A stretch of 9,230 bases of DNA from Pseudomonadota bacterium (GTDB taxonomy: Bacteria > Pseudomonadota > Gammaproteobacteria > Xanthomonadales > Xanthomonadaceae): positions 1 through 9,230 of the forward strand of contig JAEWFH010000081.1 of the NCBI GenBank assembly GCA_023388955.1, given 5' to 3'. The notes under the pieces were generated by a model, which was not told the origin of the DNA, ran no database searches, and was given only the letters and a program-made list of their open reading frames with translations. The position numbers and the translations under genes were made by a program. Below, piece after piece: positions 7,103 through 9,230 of this stretch; the first letter of the stretch is position 1, and each line of letters opens with the position of its first letter.

Positions 7103-9230
7103 ATGACTGACAAATCGGAAAAACCCAGAAGCGACTCCGCCAAGACCGAGCACACTCCCCTGATGAAGCAGTTCTTCGCCGCCAAGGCGGAGCATCCGGA
7201 CGTGCTGCTGTTCTTCCGGATGGGCGACTTCTACGAGCTGTTCTTTGATGACGCGCGCAAGGCCGCGCGGCTGCTCGACATCACCCTGACCCAGCGCGGC
7301 TCCTCGGCCGGGCAGCCGATCCCGATGGCCGGCGTGCCGCATCACTCCTCCGAGGGCTACCTCGCCCGGCTGGTCGCGCTGGGCGAGTCGGTGGCGATCT
7401 GCGAGCAGATCGGCGACCCGGCCACCAGCAAGGGCCTTGTAGAAAGGAAAGTCGTCCGGATCGTCACCCCTGGCACGGTCACCGACGAGGCGCTGCTCAA
7501 CGAGCGCCGCGACACGCTGCTGCTGGCAATCTCCCGCGGCAAGTCCGGCTACGGCCTGGCCTGGGCGGACCTGGCCGGCGGGCGATTCCTGGTCAACGAG
7601 GTGGCCGGCGAGGACGCGCTGGAGGCCGAGCTGGCGCGGCTGGAGCCGGCCGAAGTGCTGGTCCCGGACGAGGAGGGCTGGCCGGCCTTCGCCACCGCCC
7701 GCACCGGCACGCGCCGGCGCCCGCCGTGGCTGTTCGATGCCGATTCCGGGCGCCGCCAGTTGCTGCGCTTCTTCGGCACCCATGACCTGTCGGGTTTCGG
7801 CATCGAGGAGCGCCCGCAAGCCATCGCGGCCGCCGCCGCGCTGCTGGGCTACGTCGAGGAAACCCAGAAGCAGCAGCTGCCGCACCTGACCTCGATCGCA
7901 GTGGAGTCCGGCGACGGCGCGATCGCCATGAACGCCGCCACCCGTCGCCACCTGGAGCTGGACACCCGCACCGACGGCGACACCCGCCACACCCTGCTGG
8001 GCGTGCTCGACTCCACCGTCACCCCGATGGGCGGGCGCCTGCTGCGGCGCTGGCTGCACCGCCCGCTGCGCGACCACCCCACCCTGCGCCTGCGCCACCA
8101 CGCGGTGGAGACGCTGATCGAGTCCGGCGCCGACCCCGCATCCAGTACGGGGCAGGCGCTGCGCGAGCGCTTCCGCGGCCTGGGTGACCTGGAGCGGATC
8201 CTGTCGCGCATCGCCCTGCGCAGCGCGCGCCCGCGCGACCTGTCCACCCTGCGCGACGGCCTGGGGATGCTGCCGGACGTGCGCACCCTGCTCGCCCCGC
8301 TGGATTCGCCGCGCCTGGCGGAGCTGGCCCGGGAACTGGGCGAGCACGACGCCGACGCCCACCTGCTCGCCACCGCCATCGTCGAGCAGCCCCCGGTGCT
8401 GGCCCGCGACGGCGGTGTGTTCGCGGAAGGGTATGACGCCGAGCTCGACGAACTGCGCCGCCTGTCCACCAGCGCCGACCAGTTCCTCATCGACCTGGAA
8501 GTGCGCGAGCGCGAAGCGACCGGCATCCCCAACCTGAAGGTCGGCTACAACCGCGTCCACGGCTATTTCCTCGAGATCAGCAAGGCCCAGGCCGGCAAGG
8601 CACCGACCCACTACACCCGCCGCCAGACCCTGACCAACGCCGAGCGCTACATCACCGAGGAGCTCAAGGCCTTCGAGGACAAGGTGCTGTCCGCGCGCGA
8701 GCGTGCGCTGGCCCGCGAGCGGCTGCTGTACGAACAGCTGCTGGACGTGCTGGGCGGCCACCTGGAACCGCTCAAGCGCTACGCCGGCGCCCTGGCCGAG
8801 CTGGACGTACTGGCCGGCCTGGCCGAACGCGCGGTCGAGCTGGACTGGTCGCGCCCCGAGCTCGGCGACGAACCCGGCATCCGCATCGAGCGCGGCCGCC
8901 ACCCAGTGGTCGAGGCGGTGCGCGAAGACCCGTTCGAGCCCAACGACCTGGTGCTGGACCCCGACCGCCGGATGCTGGTCATCACCGGCCCCAACATGGG
9001 CGGCAAGAGCACCTACATGCGGCAGAACGCGCTGATCGTGCTGCTCGCCCACATCGGCAGCTTCGTGCCGGCCTCGCGCGCGGTGATCGGCCCGATCGAC
9101 CGCATCCTGACCCGCATCGGCGCCGGCGACGACCTGGCCCGCGGCCAGTCGACCTTCATGGTCGAGATGAGCGAGACCAGCTACATCCTCCACCACGCCA
9201 CCGACCAGTCACTGGTGCTGATGGACGAGA
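7103..9230 (+). CDS. mutS: DNA mismatch repair protein MutS, first 709 codons (cut by window edge)
   Basis: MutS binds mismatches as a dimer and recruits MutL in an ATP-dependent way. The frame is open from ATG at 7103 to the window edge; about 150 C-terminal residues should follow beyond it (E. coli MutS: 853). Seen: mismatch-recognition motif GDFYELF with Phe43 and Glu45 (E. coli Phe36/Glu38), ICEQIGDPATSKGLVERKVVRIVTPGTVTDE in the first domain, the lever/clamp region with YNRVHGYFLEIS and RRQTLTNAERYITEEL, Walker A GPNMGGKST (629-637), the RIGAGDDLARGQSTFMVEM signature and Walker B LVLMDE at the edge. An in-frame TAA abuts the ATG, so the gene cannot start earlier. The 67-base gap after hipA is C-rich with no Shine-Dalgarno sequence and no clear promoter. 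It is probably a core-genome gene whose upstream region borders the HipBA insertion. GC returns to about 73% (44/60 at 8701-8760). Confidence 0.97.
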   Translation, partial: MTDKSEKPRSDSAKTEHTPLMKQFFAAKAEHPDVLLFFRMGDFYELFFDDARKAARLLDITLTQRGSSAGQPIPMAGVPHHSSEGYLARLVALGESVAICEQIGDPATSKGLVERKVVRIVTPGTVTDEALLNERRDTLLLAISRGKSGYGLAWADLAGGRFLVNEVAGEDALEAELARLEPAEVLVPDEEGWPAFATARTGTRRRPPWLFDADSGRRQLLRFFGTHDLSGFGIEERPQAIAAAAALLGYVEETQKQQLPHLTSIAVESGDGAIAMNAATRRHLELDTRTDGDTRHTLLGVLDSTVTPMGGRLLRRWLHRPLRDHPTLRLRHHAVETLIESGADPASSTGQALRERFRGLGDLERILSRIALRSARPRDLSTLRDGLGMLPDVRTLLAPLDSPRLAELARELGEHDADAHLLATAIVEQPPVLARDGGVFAEGYDAELDELRRLSTSADQFLIDLEVREREATGIPNLKVGYNRVHGYFLEISKAQAGKAPTHYTRRQTLTNAERYITEELKAFEDKVLSARERALARERLLYEQLLDVLGGHLEPLKRYAGALAELDVLAGLAERAVELDWSRPELGDEPGIRIERGRHPVVEAVREDPFEPNDLVLDPDRRMLVITGPNMGGKSTYMRQNALIVLLAHIGSFVPASRAVIGPIDRILTRIGAGDDLARGQSTFMVEMSETSYILHHATDQSLVLMDE

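Noticed and set aside
6918..7106. Small plus-strand frame of 62 codons overlapping the hipA end and touching the mutS start
   Set aside because: It mostly lies inside hipA in another frame, has no recognisable motif and no ribosome site; its stop overlapping the mutS ATG seems accidental.
7088..9196. Minus-strand open frame of 702 codons opposite mutS
   Set aside because: Low-complexity antisense shadow (Ala, Val, Gln, Gly) of an unmistakable mutS frame.

Overview
The window is GC-rich chromosomal DNA from a gammaproteobacterium, most likely of the Lysobacter/Luteimonas/Xanthomonas group (Xanthomonadaceae/Lysobacteraceae). This rests on the gene order lexA-recA-recX-alaS, a LexA of the xanthomonad type (MDITDTQ start, GRVAAG cleavage site, LexA box different from that of E. 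coli), the RecA loop sequence MMPGQSPETTTGG, and an overall GC near 70-75% in the core genes. Genus and species cannot be read from the window.

Left part, minus strand, reading from right to left: pncC/cinA (3807-3304), lexA (3220-2582), recA (2422-1388), recX (1388-921) and the first 249 codons of alaS (748 to the window edge). This is the SOS core: LexA represses, RecA senses single-stranded DNA and triggers LexA self-cleavage, and RecX restrains RecA. recA and recX overlap by one base (TAATG). lexA has a strong palindromic operator that overlaps its probable -10 box and touches its start codon.

Middle, plus strand: a globin-coupled diguanylate cyclase of the DosC type (3889-5325), divergent from pncC, with heme-binding His and Tyr, a GGEEF active site and an RxxD inhibitory site. 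It should link oxygen to cyclic-di-GMP.

Next comes a two-gene HipB/HipA-type toxin-antitoxin module (5420-7035) with clearly lower GC than its neighbours. It is preceded by an AT-rich control region with several copies of a TAATGA/TCATTA half-site and a separate inverted repeat spaced like a HipB operator. It looks like an accessory insertion between the cyclase gene and mutS.

Right end, plus strand: mutS (7103 to the window edge), complete from the mismatch-reading N-terminus through the Walker B acidic pair and cut before the C-terminal part. SOS control, recombination and mismatch repair are thus clustered, with a persistence-type kinase module lodged among them. Most start codons here lack a Shine-Dalgarno sequence, and two (pncC, lexA) have -10-like boxes placed so that the mRNA would be leaderless or nearly so. 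I found no tRNA, rRNA, CRISPR array, insertion sequence or convincing rho-independent terminator. The longest stretch without a gene is 171 bases, so no gap over 300 bases needs explanation.
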